A stretch of 64,000 nt of DNA from an uncultured Flavobacteriaceae bacterium. GTDB taxonomy: Bacteria; Bacteroidota; Bacteroidia; Flavobacteriales; Flavobacteriaceae. The stretch covers positions 1 through 64,000 of the forward strand of contig CASIAE010000013.1 in the NCBI GenBank assembly GCA_949372605.1, given 5' to 3'. The translations under genes were made by a program, and so were the position numbers. Shown one piece after another: positions 16,934 to 25,646 of this stretch (position 1 is its first letter; the number at the start of each line of letters is the position of its first letter). The notes beneath the pieces are model-generated. The model was not told where the DNA came from and did no database searches. It was given only the letters and a program-made list of their open reading frames with translations.

Positions 16934-17125
16934 CTTGAAAAAACAACCTGCTTCATTCTTCTTCGTGTTTTTTACATTTCACTGGCCCAACCTATCTAGC
17001 CCTATTTGGAATATATTTTCGATTATGAATATATCGCCTCAGTTCATTATCTAAATAAAGAAGAGCATGAATTAAAGTGTAATAGAAGGTGCTATTTGAA
17101 GATCAGCTATCCAAAGCAAACATAA
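16934..17125 (+). pseudogene. Remnant of small CNGKCYL-type exported protein
   Basis: The second half reads EYIFDYEYIASVHYLNKEEH, then ELKCNRRCYLK and a stop at 17123-17125. This matches small flavobacterial exported proteins with a C-N-G-K-C-Y-L-x-K motif; here the two residues between the cysteines are Arg. The expected signal peptide is visible just upstream in a different frame (KKQPASFFFVFFTFHWPN), so at least one frameshift separates the two parts and the gene looks dead. The function of the intact family is unknown to me. Confidence 0.45.
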
Positions 17126-17142
17126 GTATTATAAACCAAATA

Positions 17143-18741
17143 TTAGTTCATCTGATTTACCTTGACCATCACGTGATAACGTGGATCGTCAATATTTTTT
17201 TCAATTACCTTTTCAAGTCTAGGGGAGGCCTTAATCATTAGGTTTTGGCACTCCTCACTGAGATGTTGAATCGTTAGGGTTTTTCCTACCGCTTCATATT
17301 TATCAACCATTTGATAAAGAGCTTCCAACGCGGAATGATCACTCACCCGAGATTCCATAAAATCAATTCTTACATTCTTGGGGTCATCTTTTACGTCAAA
17401 TTTGCTTTTAAACTCTTGTGTGCTTGCAAAAAATAATGGGCCCCATATTTCATAAACCTTTGTCCCATCGTCTAAAAAATGTTTTCTCGCTCGAATGCGT
17501 TTCGCGTTTTCCCAAGCAAAAACTAGGGCACTTATTATAATTCCTACTATTACCGCAACGGCAAGGTCAAAAATGACAGTAAGCGTTGATACGCTAATTA
17601 AAACAAATGCATCGCTTAAAGGAATTTTATTTAATATTCTAAAACTACTCCATGCAAAAGTTCCAAAAACAACCATAAACATTACACCAACAAGCGCAGC
17701 AATAGGTACCTGTTCAATCAAGCTAGATGCGAAAAGTATAAATGCCAAAAGAGTAAGGGCCGCAACAATTCCTGACAAACGATTTCGCCCTCCAGATTTG
17801 ATATTTATAATTGATTGTCCGATCATCGCACATCCTCCCATCCCTCCAAAAAGACCAGTGATGATGTTTGCGCCTCCCTGAGCCACACACTCGCGGTTTG
17901 CATTCCCTCTTGTTTCTGTGAGCTCATCGACAAGGTTAAGGGTCATTAGGGACTCTATAAGGCCTATTGCGGCAAGAATGATTGCATAGGGCGCAATGAA
18001 GCTAAGGGTTTCCATATTAAATGGAATTTGAGTAAAAATCTCAGTTTGAAATTGTGGTAAGCCTCCCTTTAATCCCGTTCCTCCGCCATCGATAATAAAG
18101 CTCCCTACGGTAGCTACGTTCATATCACTTAACAAAACAATTGCAGTAACCGCTCCAATTGCGATCAAAGCTTCGGGTAGTTTCTTGTTTAATTTGGGGA
18201 GAATAAACATTATCCCCATCGTCAAAATTACCAAGCCAATCATCATGAACAAATCTATTCCCTGCAACCATTGAGGATTACCATCAACTACTTTCTTAAA
18301 CATTCCCAATTGAGATAAAAAAATCACAATAGCCAATCCGTTGACAAATCCCATCATCACAGAGTGTGGAATCAACCTTACAAGTTTTCCTAATTTTAAT
18401 AGTCCGATGACCGTTTGTATAATTCCCATTAAAATAACCGTCACGAAGAGATAGTACAGCCCAAGGTTATCATTTGGAGGGCCCATGCTATTTCCTGTCG
18501 CAACAAGGCTGACCATTACTACGGCCAAAGCACCAGTGGCACCGCTGATCATTCCAGGCCTCCCTCCAAAGATTGATGTAATCAAGCCAATCATAAACGC
18601 AGCATATAATCCCACAAGTGGGTCAACCCCTGCCACAAACGCAAAAGCTACTGCTTCGGGAACAAGAGCAAGCGCAACAGTTAAGCCGCTAATAATATCG
18701 TTTTTGGCGTTAGGAACGGTGTCTTTAATAAGCTTTATCAT
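17143..18741 (-). CDS. SulP family anion transporter with STAS domain
   Basis: SulP proteins move sulfate, bicarbonate or other anions across the inner membrane. The 532-residue product starts with the conserved DIISGLTVALALVPEAVAFA segment, then has ten or more membrane helices including MISGATGALAVVMVSLV near residue 65-80 and GGMGGCAMIGQSIINIKSGG near 300. The last 105 residues form a cytoplasmic STAS domain (VRIDFMESRVSDHSALEALY near 452). The substrate cannot be told from sequence. It is divergent from the USP-SulP pair, with about 330 bases between. Confidence 0.9.
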   Translation of the reverse strand: MIKLIKDTVPNAKNDIISGLTVALALVPEAVAFAFVAGVDPLVGLYAAFMIGLITSIFGGRPGMISGATGALAVVMVSLVATGNSMGPPNDNLGLYYLFVTVILMGIIQTVIGLLKLGKLVRLIPHSVMMGFVNGLAIVIFLSQLGMFKKVVDGNPQWLQGIDLFMMIGLVILTMGIMFILPKLNKKLPEALIAIGAVTAIVLLSDMNVATVGSFIIDGGGTGLKGGLPQFQTEIFTQIPFNMETLSFIAPYAIILAAIGLIESLMTLNLVDELTETRGNANRECVAQGGANIITGLFGGMGGCAMIGQSIINIKSGGRNRLSGIVAALTLLAFILFASSLIEQVPIAALVGVMFMVVFGTFAWSSFRILNKIPLSDAFVLISVSTLTVIFDLAVAVIVGIIISALVFAWENAKRIRARKHFLDDGTKVYEIWGPLFFASTQEFKSKFDVKDDPKNVRIDFMESRVSDHSALEALYQMVDKYEAVGKTLTIQHLSEECQNLMIKASPRLEKVIEKNIDDPRYHVMVKVNQMN

Positions 18742-18832
18742 ATGGGGAGAAAAGCTGCAAGATTAAGCCTTTTTATTTGAAATTAAGTTATTAAATTTGA
18801 GAGTTTGGGTAATAATAATTACAAACAGTTAA

Positions 18833-19021
18833 GTAATTAGGGTAAAACAACCCTCAGGTGTGATTAAGGCTTGGGTTGATAACCCAGGCGAAAAGGGAAA
18901 AGCAAACAAAGCTGTGCTTAAAATTCTGGCAGATCATTTTAAGTTAAAATCCTCGAAAATATCGATTCTAAAACATGAAAAAATTAGAATAAAAATCATT
19001 ACTGTTGATTATGAAAATTAA
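18833..19021 (+). pseudogene. DUF167/YggU family protein, 5' end missing
   Basis: About 60 open codons read GVIKAWVDNPGEKGKANKAV, then LKILADHFKL and KISILKHEKIRIKII. The V-K-A-x-x-x-x-G-K-A-N-x-A-L-x-x-x-L-A core is the signature of DUF167 (YggU) proteins. Full relatives have an N-terminal start with about 15 more residues; here only VIRVKQPS precedes the core and a stop lies at 18830. No ATG is available; only an internal GTG at 18860. It is most likely a truncated relic. Confidence 0.55.
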
Positions 19022-19075
19022 TTTGGGAATTGAAGGTTGAATTTATATCTTAATACCGATCAAATTTATTATTAA

Positions 19076-19933
19076 ATGCAGGCTTTTAAAAATATTCTTA
19101 TCGGTTTTGCTTTCTCTCCAAACCTCAAGGCAAATGTATATGAAGCCCTCCGAATGGCTTTCTTTTTTGATGCCGAATTAACCTTTGTACATGTGGGAGA
19201 AAAAACGCTAGAAAAAGAAACTCGCTTTGAGGTATTACTTCAGTCTTGTCCCATCCAGCCCAAAAAAATTTCTATTCACTGGAAACAAGGAAAGCCCATA
19301 CAAATACTACTTAAAGCTTGTGAAGATTTTGAGGTAGATTTGTTGCTTCTTGGAGCGCTCAAAAGAGAAAATGTTTTAAAATTTTACTTGGGTTCTATCG
19401 CTAGAAAAATAACGCGAAAAGCAAAGTGCTCTGTAATGCTTTTGATTAACCCTTCTGTAGAAAGACATCCCTGTGAACACATTGTTGTCAATGGTTTTGA
19501 CAGTCCCCAGACAAAAGACACCATTGAAGTCGCCTTTTTTGTTGCCAAGGCCTTTGGAACTCCTAAGATCACACTTGTAGAAGAAATAAGCCGATCTAAG
19601 GTTGCAGTAAGTGTCGATGATGACCGTAGTTTACGTAAGGTAACATTAAGAAAAGAACGACTAAGAAGGCAAGAACAAATTCGTGTGCGTGATGTTGTAA
19701 AAAAGCTCCCCGCCAAAATCAAAAAAGATGTTAATTGGGTCACCCAAAGTATTTTTGGTAGAAGGGGATATTCCATTGGCCACTATGCAAGAATTGTACG
19801 ATCAGACCTTTTGATTATGAACGCCCAAGAAAACTCAAGTTTTTTTGATCGTTTTTTTACGCGTGACTTGGATCATATTTTAGCCGAATTACCCACGGAT
19901 GTGCTAATTGTTAATTCCAAGAGGCATGCATAA
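19076..19933 (+). CDS. Universal stress protein family protein, tandem USP domains
   Basis: The 285-residue soluble protein carries two UspA-like domains. The first (residues 1-130) has NILIGFAFSP at its start, DLLLLGA near 90 and GSIARKITRKAKCSVMLL near 106-124, the G-S-x-x-x-x-I pattern of the nucleotide loop. The second (about 145-285) is more diverged. The downstream SulP gene starts inside this gene's stop codon region (ATGCATAA overlap), so the two are translated together and the USP probably modulates that transporter; this is inference from coupling. Confidence 0.85.
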   Translation: MQAFKNILIGFAFSPNLKANVYEALRMAFFFDAELTFVHVGEKTLEKETRFEVLLQSCPIQPKKISIHWKQGKPIQILLKACEDFEVDLLLLGALKRENVLKFYLGSIARKITRKAKCSVMLLINPSVERHPCEHIVVNGFDSPQTKDTIEVAFFVAKAFGTPKITLVEEISRSKVAVSVDDDRSLRKVTLRKERLRRQEQIRVRDVVKKLPAKIKKDVNWVTQSIFGRRGYSIGHYARIVRSDLLIMNAQENSSFFDRFFTRDLDHILAELPTDVLIVNSKRHA

Positions 19934-22145
19934 AGCCAGTCCTATTAAAGCTTTTTTCACAGGTCTTCCAAAAAACATCTTTTCAGGATTTGTGGTTTCG
20001 CTTATTGCTCTTCCGCTAGGGCTAGGCCTTGCTATTGCTTCTGAGGCTCCTCCTATGGCGGGAATCATTTCAGCCATTGCTGGTGGAGTAATTGTTTCGA
20101 TTTTTGGAGGTTCAAACCTAACGATTGCTGGCCCTGGCAACGGAATGGTAATCGTTATCTTGGCAGCTATTGTCGGCCTTGGAGGCGAGGATCTATACCA
20201 GGGTTATCTTTTCACACTGGCCGCAATTATGGTTTCCGGTTTATTCTTATTTCTTTTTGGAGTTTTCAGGCTTGGAGGATTAAGTGAGTTTTTTCCCTCT
20301 TCTGCCCTTCAGGGAATGTTGGCCGCCATTGGGGTGGGAATCTTAGCAAAACAGTTTCATGTGATGCTAGGATTTACCTCCGTAAAAGGCGATACGATCA
20401 ATCAATTAATTCTTTTCCCTGATTCCATAAGATTACTATTTACTAGCCATTCAGGCGAAGTTATTTTGGCTGCGGCCATTGGAATACTTAGTTTGGCGTT
20501 TCTCTTTTTATATTCGAAAATAAGAAATCCTTTATTTCACCTTATCCCAGCTCCAATGTGGGTTGTGGTCGGCTCTATTGCCGTATCCTATTATTATGAA
20601 TTTGTGCTTAACAACCCAAACCCTTTGAGCCCAGATTTAATGATCTTACTTCCCAAAAATTTATTGGGTTCTATTCCAAATCCAGATTTTGGAAAATTGT
20701 TTAGTATAGAATTTTTTGGATTCGCGTTGTCCATAACCCTCGTTGCCGTAATTGAATCCCTTTTAAGCATCAAGGCTGTTGACAAACTAGATCCGCTAAA
20801 AAGAAGATCGAACATAAATAAAGATCTTAGAGCATTAGGGGTTGCAACGATGGTAAGCGGTTACTTCGGAGGATTAAACGTAGTTACGGTTATCGCAAGG
20901 AGCTCTGTCAATGTAAATAATGGAGGAAATAATCGTTCCGCCAACTTCTTCCACGCTGCTTTTTTGGTTGCTTTTATTCTGCTTTTTGCGCCTCAAATTC
21001 AAAGAATTCCACTTCCCGCATTGGCAGCAATTTTGGTTTATACTGGCTATCGATTAGCCGCTCCAGAAAATTTATTAAAAATATATAAAATCGGTCGGGA
21101 ACAGGCTTTCATATTTATCATTACTCTTTTTGCAACGCTTTTTACCAGTTTGATTAGCGGAATCCTGATTGGTATTGTCTCTACTTTTTTGATTCATCTG
21201 ATTTTAAACAAAAGTGCGAGTTTATTTCGTCGAAATTGGCTTAAACCAAACGTGCTTATGTACCTCGAACAAGGCACAGGAAACTATTATGTTAGTGTGA
21301 AAAACTTCTGTAGTTTTTTAAACTTTTTTAAGCTGAAAGCCAAGTTGGATGAAATTCCCGAAAATGAGCATGCCATTGTTGATTTTTCGCTTTGTGAGTT
21401 TGTAGATCATACGGTAATGGAGGGGTTGAGCGACTACAGCAGAAGCTTTTCTAGAAAAGGTGGTAACTTTGAAATTATCGGCTTGGATATTCATGCCGCT
21501 GAAACAGATCATCCCTTTGCTGTTCGAAAAACACTCCCAGACAGTTCGTTTCTTAGTTTTAGTCTTTCGTTAACCAAAAGACAAACGCTTTTACAAAAAC
21601 TTTCTCAAAAATTAAATTGGTTTTACCTTCCAGATCCCATTGATAGTTTTGGAGATCTAGATCGGTTTTTATTTTTTAAAACCAAATCCATAAACTACAA
21701 ATACAATAGCTTAAATAGCAAAAATGATGAGTCCCAACTTTTTGATTTATCGTTTAGCGAAGGAGCATTTATTGCTAAAGAGGATTTAAAATCTACATTT
21801 CTACAAGTTAAGTCTCCAATAAAAACGCCTGTTTTTGTGTTGAATAAAGAAAACATCATGACCTCTATCTTTAATTTAGTTGGGTTTGAAGACATCAACT
21901 TTAAGGATCATCCAGATTTTTCAGGAAGATTTCACCTCAATGGTGAAAATAAAGAAGAAATTAAATCCTTTTTCTGTGACGACATTATCTATTTCTTTGA
22001 AAGTCACCCTGCCTACTATTTGGAATCTAAGGGAGACAGTCTTCTTATAAAGGGTAAAGAAAGGTTGGCCAGTATTCAAGAAATAAAACAGATGATCGCT
22101 TTCTCTAAGGAGCTCTTAAAAATATTAAGGAACAAAAACCTTTAG
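19926..22145 (+). CDS. SulP family anion transporter with long C-terminal region
   Basis: From ATG 19926 the product has 739 residues. The first 430 form the SulP membrane domain, starting FSGFVVSLIALPLGLGLAIA, with NLTIAGPGNGMVIVIL near residue 65 and NVVTVIARSSVNVNNGGNNR near 330. Residues about 470-550 look like a STAS domain (AIVDFSLCEFVDHTVMEGL). A further 190 residues, mostly soluble, have no domain I know. This is longer than the 530-residue SulP encoded divergently nearby. It overlaps the USP stop by eight bases, so the earlier TTG at 19908 is not used. SulP genes with soluble partners are often bicarbonate transporters; substrate here is not proven. Confidence 0.88.
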   Translation: MHKASPIKAFFTGLPKNIFSGFVVSLIALPLGLGLAIASEAPPMAGIISAIAGGVIVSIFGGSNLTIAGPGNGMVIVILAAIVGLGGEDLYQGYLFTLAAIMVSGLFLFLFGVFRLGGLSEFFPSSALQGMLAAIGVGILAKQFHVMLGFTSVKGDTINQLILFPDSIRLLFTSHSGEVILAAAIGILSLAFLFLYSKIRNPLFHLIPAPMWVVVGSIAVSYYYEFVLNNPNPLSPDLMILLPKNLLGSIPNPDFGKLFSIEFFGFALSITLVAVIESLLSIKAVDKLDPLKRRSNINKDLRALGVATMVSGYFGGLNVVTVIARSSVNVNNGGNNRSANFFHAAFLVAFILLFAPQIQRIPLPALAAILVYTGYRLAAPENLLKIYKIGREQAFIFIITLFATLFTSLISGILIGIVSTFLIHLILNKSASLFRRNWLKPNVLMYLEQGTGNYYVSVKNFCSFLNFFKLKAKLDEIPENEHAIVDFSLCEFVDHTVMEGLSDYSRSFSRKGGNFEIIGLDIHAAETDHPFAVRKTLPDSSFLSFSLSLTKRQTLLQKLSQKLNWFYLPDPIDSFGDLDRFLFFKTKSINYKYNSLNSKNDESQLFDLSFSEGAFIAKEDLKSTFLQVKSPIKTPVFVLNKENIMTSIFNLVGFEDINFKDHPDFSGRFHLNGENKEEIKSFFCDDIIYFFESHPAYYLESKGDSLLIKGKERLASIQEIKQMIAFSKELLKILRNKNL

Positions 22146-22197
22146 ATTAAATGCCCATATTCTGAAATAACATAAATTTATATATTAATTAAAACTT

Positions 22198-23184
22198 ATG
22201 AATGTAATTTTAAAATTAGTCTTGGCTTTTGTAGTTGGTTTTTCCTTTACCTCATTAGAAGCGCAAAAAAAGACCATTGGTTCTGTTGAAAGACTTTCTG
22301 CGGAAATTGAGCAATATGTTCCTCAAAATGCTATAATTGAAATTCTTGCCGAGGGGTTTGACTGGTCAGAAGGTCCGGTTTGGGTCGAAGAACTCGGCGC
22401 TGTGTTATTTTCGGATGTGCCTAATAACAAGATTTATCAATGGGACGAAAAAAAAGGGCTTCATGTCTTTAGAAATCCAAGTGGGTTTACCAATATTGTT
22501 CCCAACTCCAAGGAGCAGGGTTCTAATGGCTTAACGCTTGATGCAAACAACAAGTTAATTATCTGCATGCATGGCGATCGAAGAATTGCCAGATTAGACG
22601 ATTGGAATAAAAATGATTTTACAACAATCGTGGGGGAGTTTGAGGGAAAGCTTTTTAACAGTCCTAACGATTTGGTCTATTCTAGGAATGGTGATTTATA
22701 TTTTACTGATCCACCTTATGGTTTTAAAAATGGTGACAAAGATTCGCTTAAACAAATTCCTTTTAATGGTGTTTATAAGCTTTCTCAAACTGGAGAATTG
22801 TCCTTACTCGTTAAGGATTTAAAGCGTCCAAATGGAATCGCTTTGTCAAATGACGAATCAATCCTTTATGTAACAAATTCTCATGCGGGTAATCCTGGAA
22901 TTATGGCTTATGACCTGAAAGCCGACGGAGTGAGTAATGGTCGTCTTTTCTTTGATGGAAAAGCTTTGTCTAAAAAGGATAAAGGAAGTTTTGATGGTTT
23001 AAAAATTCATCCTTCTGGAGCGATCTTTACAACTGGTCCTGGAGGTGTATTGGTTATTAATGACAGGGGAACACATTTGGGAACCATTAGAACTGAAGTT
23101 CGTTCTGCAAACTGTGCTTTTAGCCCTGACTTTAAGACCCTTTACATGACTTCTGACAATTATCTTACTCGTATAAAATTATGA
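22198..23184 (+). CDS. SMP-30/gluconolactonase family protein
   Basis: The 328-residue exported protein has a signal peptide ending SLEAQ and a six-bladed SMP-30/gluconolactonase propeller. Characteristic pieces are EGPVWVEE and FSDVPNNKIYQW near residues 58-82, GLTLDANNKLI, FNSPNDLVYSRNGDLYFTDP near 155-175 and PNGIALSNDE near 215. The family hydrolyses sugar lactones or related esters with a bound Ca or Zn ion. The next gene, a metallo-hydrolase often found as a lactonase, overlaps its stop by four bases, so both may act on lactones. Confidence 0.88.
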   Translation: MNVILKLVLAFVVGFSFTSLEAQKKTIGSVERLSAEIEQYVPQNAIIEILAEGFDWSEGPVWVEELGAVLFSDVPNNKIYQWDEKKGLHVFRNPSGFTNIVPNSKEQGSNGLTLDANNKLIICMHGDRRIARLDDWNKNDFTTIVGEFEGKLFNSPNDLVYSRNGDLYFTDPPYGFKNGDKDSLKQIPFNGVYKLSQTGELSLLVKDLKRPNGIALSNDESILYVTNSHAGNPGIMAYDLKADGVSNGRLFFDGKALSKKDKGSFDGLKIHPSGAIFTTGPGGVLVINDRGTHLGTIRTEVRSANCAFSPDFKTLYMTSDNYLTRIKL

Positions 23185-24032
23185 TTTTACACACCATTGA
23201 GTGCGGAAATTTTAAACTCGATGGCGGTGCTATGTTTGGTGTTGTCCCCAAGCCTCTTTGGGAAAGAACAAATCCTGCAGATGCGCAAAACAGAATCGAG
23301 ATGGCGGCGCGATCTCTCCTGATTGAAGATGGAGATAGATTGATCCTGATTGACACAGGGATGGGAGAAAAACAAAGTGAAAAGTTTTTTGGTTATTACG
23401 CTTTGTGGGGAGATTTTACTTTAGAAAGTTCTTTAAAAGCAAAGGGGTTTCACCCCGATGATGTCACCGATGTTTTTTTCACGCACTTGCACTTTGATCA
23501 TTGTGGCGGTGGTATAAAAAAGAAGGAAAATGGAATCCTTGAAACAACTTTTAAAAACGCAACTTACTGGTCACACGTGGGTCACTGGGAATGGGCAATG
23601 AAACCTAATGTTAGAGAAAAAGCGTCTTTTTTATCCGAAAACATCTTACCGATTAAAGAATCTGGACAGTTAAAGCTCCTGGAGGGTGACGCCTTTTTAA
23701 TGAAAGACACGCCGCTTGGGTTTGACATCATAATCATCAATGGACATACCGAAAAACAAATGTTGCCTGTTATAAATTATAAAAATGAAACCGTTGTTTT
23801 TGCGGCAGACTTAATCCCAACTGCTGGGCATTTGCCCGTTCCGTATGTGATGGGCTATGACACGAGACCACTATTAACCCTAGAAGAAAAAAAACGTTTT
23901 CTTAGTCTTGCAGAAGAAAAAAAATATTTGCTTTTTCTGGAGCATGACGCCCACAATGAATTGATATCGTTGCGTCAGACCGAAAAAGGAATACGCTTAA
24001 ATGAACAACACCGTCTAAACTCTTTTTTTTAA
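23181..24032 (+). CDS. MBL-fold metallo-hydrolase
   Basis: The 283-residue cytoplasmic protein carries the metallo-beta-lactamase zinc motif HLHFDH near residue 102-107, a further His in GHWEW near 135, GHTEKQM near 190 and FAADLIP near 212 with the bridging Asp. Its length and motifs fit the lactonase/quinolinate-type branch of the superfamily. It starts at an ATG overlapping the gluconolactonase stop (ATGA), and the S8 protease starts directly after its own stop. Confidence 0.88.
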   Translation: MILHTIECGNFKLDGGAMFGVVPKPLWERTNPADAQNRIEMAARSLLIEDGDRLILIDTGMGEKQSEKFFGYYALWGDFTLESSLKAKGFHPDDVTDVFFTHLHFDHCGGGIKKKENGILETTFKNATYWSHVGHWEWAMKPNVREKASFLSENILPIKESGQLKLLEGDAFLMKDTPLGFDIIIINGHTEKQMLPVINYKNETVVFAADLIPTAGHLPVPYVMGYDTRPLLTLEEKKRFLSLAEEKKYLLFLEHDAHNELISLRQTEKGIRLNEQHRLNSFF

Positions 24033-25646
24033 ATGAAAAGTAAATTACCTCACCTTAAAAAAAGTGTTTTTCTTTTGCTTACCCCTTTCGTTTTGTCCTG
24101 TGGAGGATTAAAATTTACAGCAAGTGAGTTAAAAATACCCCCTCATTTCGAAGGAAAAAAAACAGCACTTAATGACGCGCAAAAGAAACATTGGCACCTT
24201 TTGGATTTAGCAAAAGACAGTATTCCTGGAATGAGTGTGGAGCGTGCTTATAAAGAGTTAATTAAAGACAATGAAGGCGAGAAAGTCATTGTTGCTGTCA
24301 TTGATTCTGGTGTGGACATTGATCATCGTGAATTGAATGAATCCATTTGGGTGAATTCGAGAGAGATTCCAAACAATGGCATAGACGACGATGATAATGG
24401 TTACATAGACGATATTCACGGATGGAACTTCTTGGGAGAAATCACTAAAGAAAACATGGAAATTGTTCGGTTACAGAAAAAAGAGATACCTGAGTCTGAT
24501 GCCTTCAATAAGCTGGAAGAAGTCAGAAAAGAAAGCCTCTTGAAAAAAGAACGTGAGCTTGTTGAAATCAATTATATGGTTGACAAAGCAAAAATCTCGG
24601 ACAGTATTTTAAGCATTGCACTAAACAAAAAAAACTACTCACTTGAGGAGGCTGAAGAAATATCTCCCAAAACTTTTTCCGTTATGGAAGCGATAATATT
24701 TAAACGCTTTTTAACAGAGAGAAGTCTAACGTTAAGTAAGCTTGAAAAATATGCTGAGGGCACCATGACTGGAATTGAGGCACATTATAACATTGATTTT
24801 GACGGTCGTTCTTTGTTGGGAGACAATCCGGAGGACATCGATGATCGTGGTTATGGAGATTCTAACGTGATGGGGCCTGATAAAAAAGATGCCGATCATG
24901 GGACACACGTGGCTGGGATTATTGCCGCTAAAAGGGATGATAATTCGGGCAATAAAGGAATTGCTAAGAATATAGAAATAATGGTTTTAAGAGCCGTTCC
25001 TGATGGGGACGAATACGACAAGGATGTTGCTCTTGCGATTCGTTATGCAGTTGATAACGGCGCAAAGATTATCAATGCCAGTTTTGGAAAAGGACAGTCC
25101 CCTCACGTTGAATGGGTTTGGGATGCGCTAAAACATGCTGAAAAAAAGGATGTGTTAGTAATTAATGCAGCAGGAAATAGTGGAAAAAATGTTGATCCAG
25201 GTTATGATAAATCCTTTATAACTGACGAAAAAGATGGGGTTGAAATCGTTTCTAACTTTATCACCGTTGGAGCCTCCAGCTCCTCCTACGGGGAAGATCA
25301 AATCGCAAGCTTTTCTAATTTTGGAAAGAAAAATGTTGATGTGTTCGCTCCAGGAAATGCTATTTGGTCATCAGTTCCCAATGACAGTTTTGACTTTTTT
25401 GACGGAACGTCAATGGCAGCGCCAAATGTTAGTGGTGTTGCTGCGATTTTACGCTCTTATTTTCCAAAAATTTCGGCGCCTAAAATAAAGCAAATACTAA
25501 TAAAATCAGGTTTACCGATCTATTCTCAAATACTAGATCCTGAAGAAGGTGGATCAACCTCTCCTAATAAGATTTCTAGGTCTGGTAAAATGGTAAATTT
25601 GTACAATGCGCTAATTTTTGCTTCAAGTAAATTATATAAAAAATGA
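24033..25646 (+). CDS. S8 family serine peptidase, lipoprotein
   Basis: A subtilisin-type protease of 537 residues. The signal ends PFVLSCGG, a lipobox, so it is membrane-anchored outside the cytoplasm. The triad is complete: Asp in VIAVIDSGVD-like VAVIDSGVDIDH near residue 90, His in DHGTHVAGI near 290 and Ser in GTSMAAPNVSG near 458. About 200 residues lie between Asp and His, including a helical insertion rich in Glu and Lys, as is common for Bacteroidota S8 proteases. No type IX C-terminal sorting domain is seen. The ATG abuts the upstream stop and the next gene overlaps by four bases. Confidence 0.92.
   Translation: MKSKLPHLKKSVFLLLTPFVLSCGGLKFTASELKIPPHFEGKKTALNDAQKKHWHLLDLAKDSIPGMSVERAYKELIKDNEGEKVIVAVIDSGVDIDHRELNESIWVNSREIPNNGIDDDDNGYIDDIHGWNFLGEITKENMEIVRLQKKEIPESDAFNKLEEVRKESLLKKERELVEINYMVDKAKISDSILSIALNKKNYSLEEAEEISPKTFSVMEAIIFKRFLTERSLTLSKLEKYAEGTMTGIEAHYNIDFDGRSLLGDNPEDIDDRGYGDSNVMGPDKKDADHGTHVAGIIAAKRDDNSGNKGIAKNIEIMVLRAVPDGDEYDKDVALAIRYAVDNGAKIINASFGKGQSPHVEWVWDALKHAEKKDVLVINAAGNSGKNVDPGYDKSFITDEKDGVEIVSNFITVGASSSSYGEDQIASFSNFGKKNVDVFAPGNAIWSSVPNDSFDFFDGTSMAAPNVSGVAAILRSYFPKISAPKIKQILIKSGLPIYSQILDPEEGGSTSPNKISRSGKMVNLYNALIFASSKLYKK

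Noticed and set aside
17168-17177. ATCACGTGAT palindrome as a third parS site
   Set aside because: Only the CACGTG core matches; the flanks do not fit GTTYCACGTGRAAC and it lies within the SulP coding sequence.
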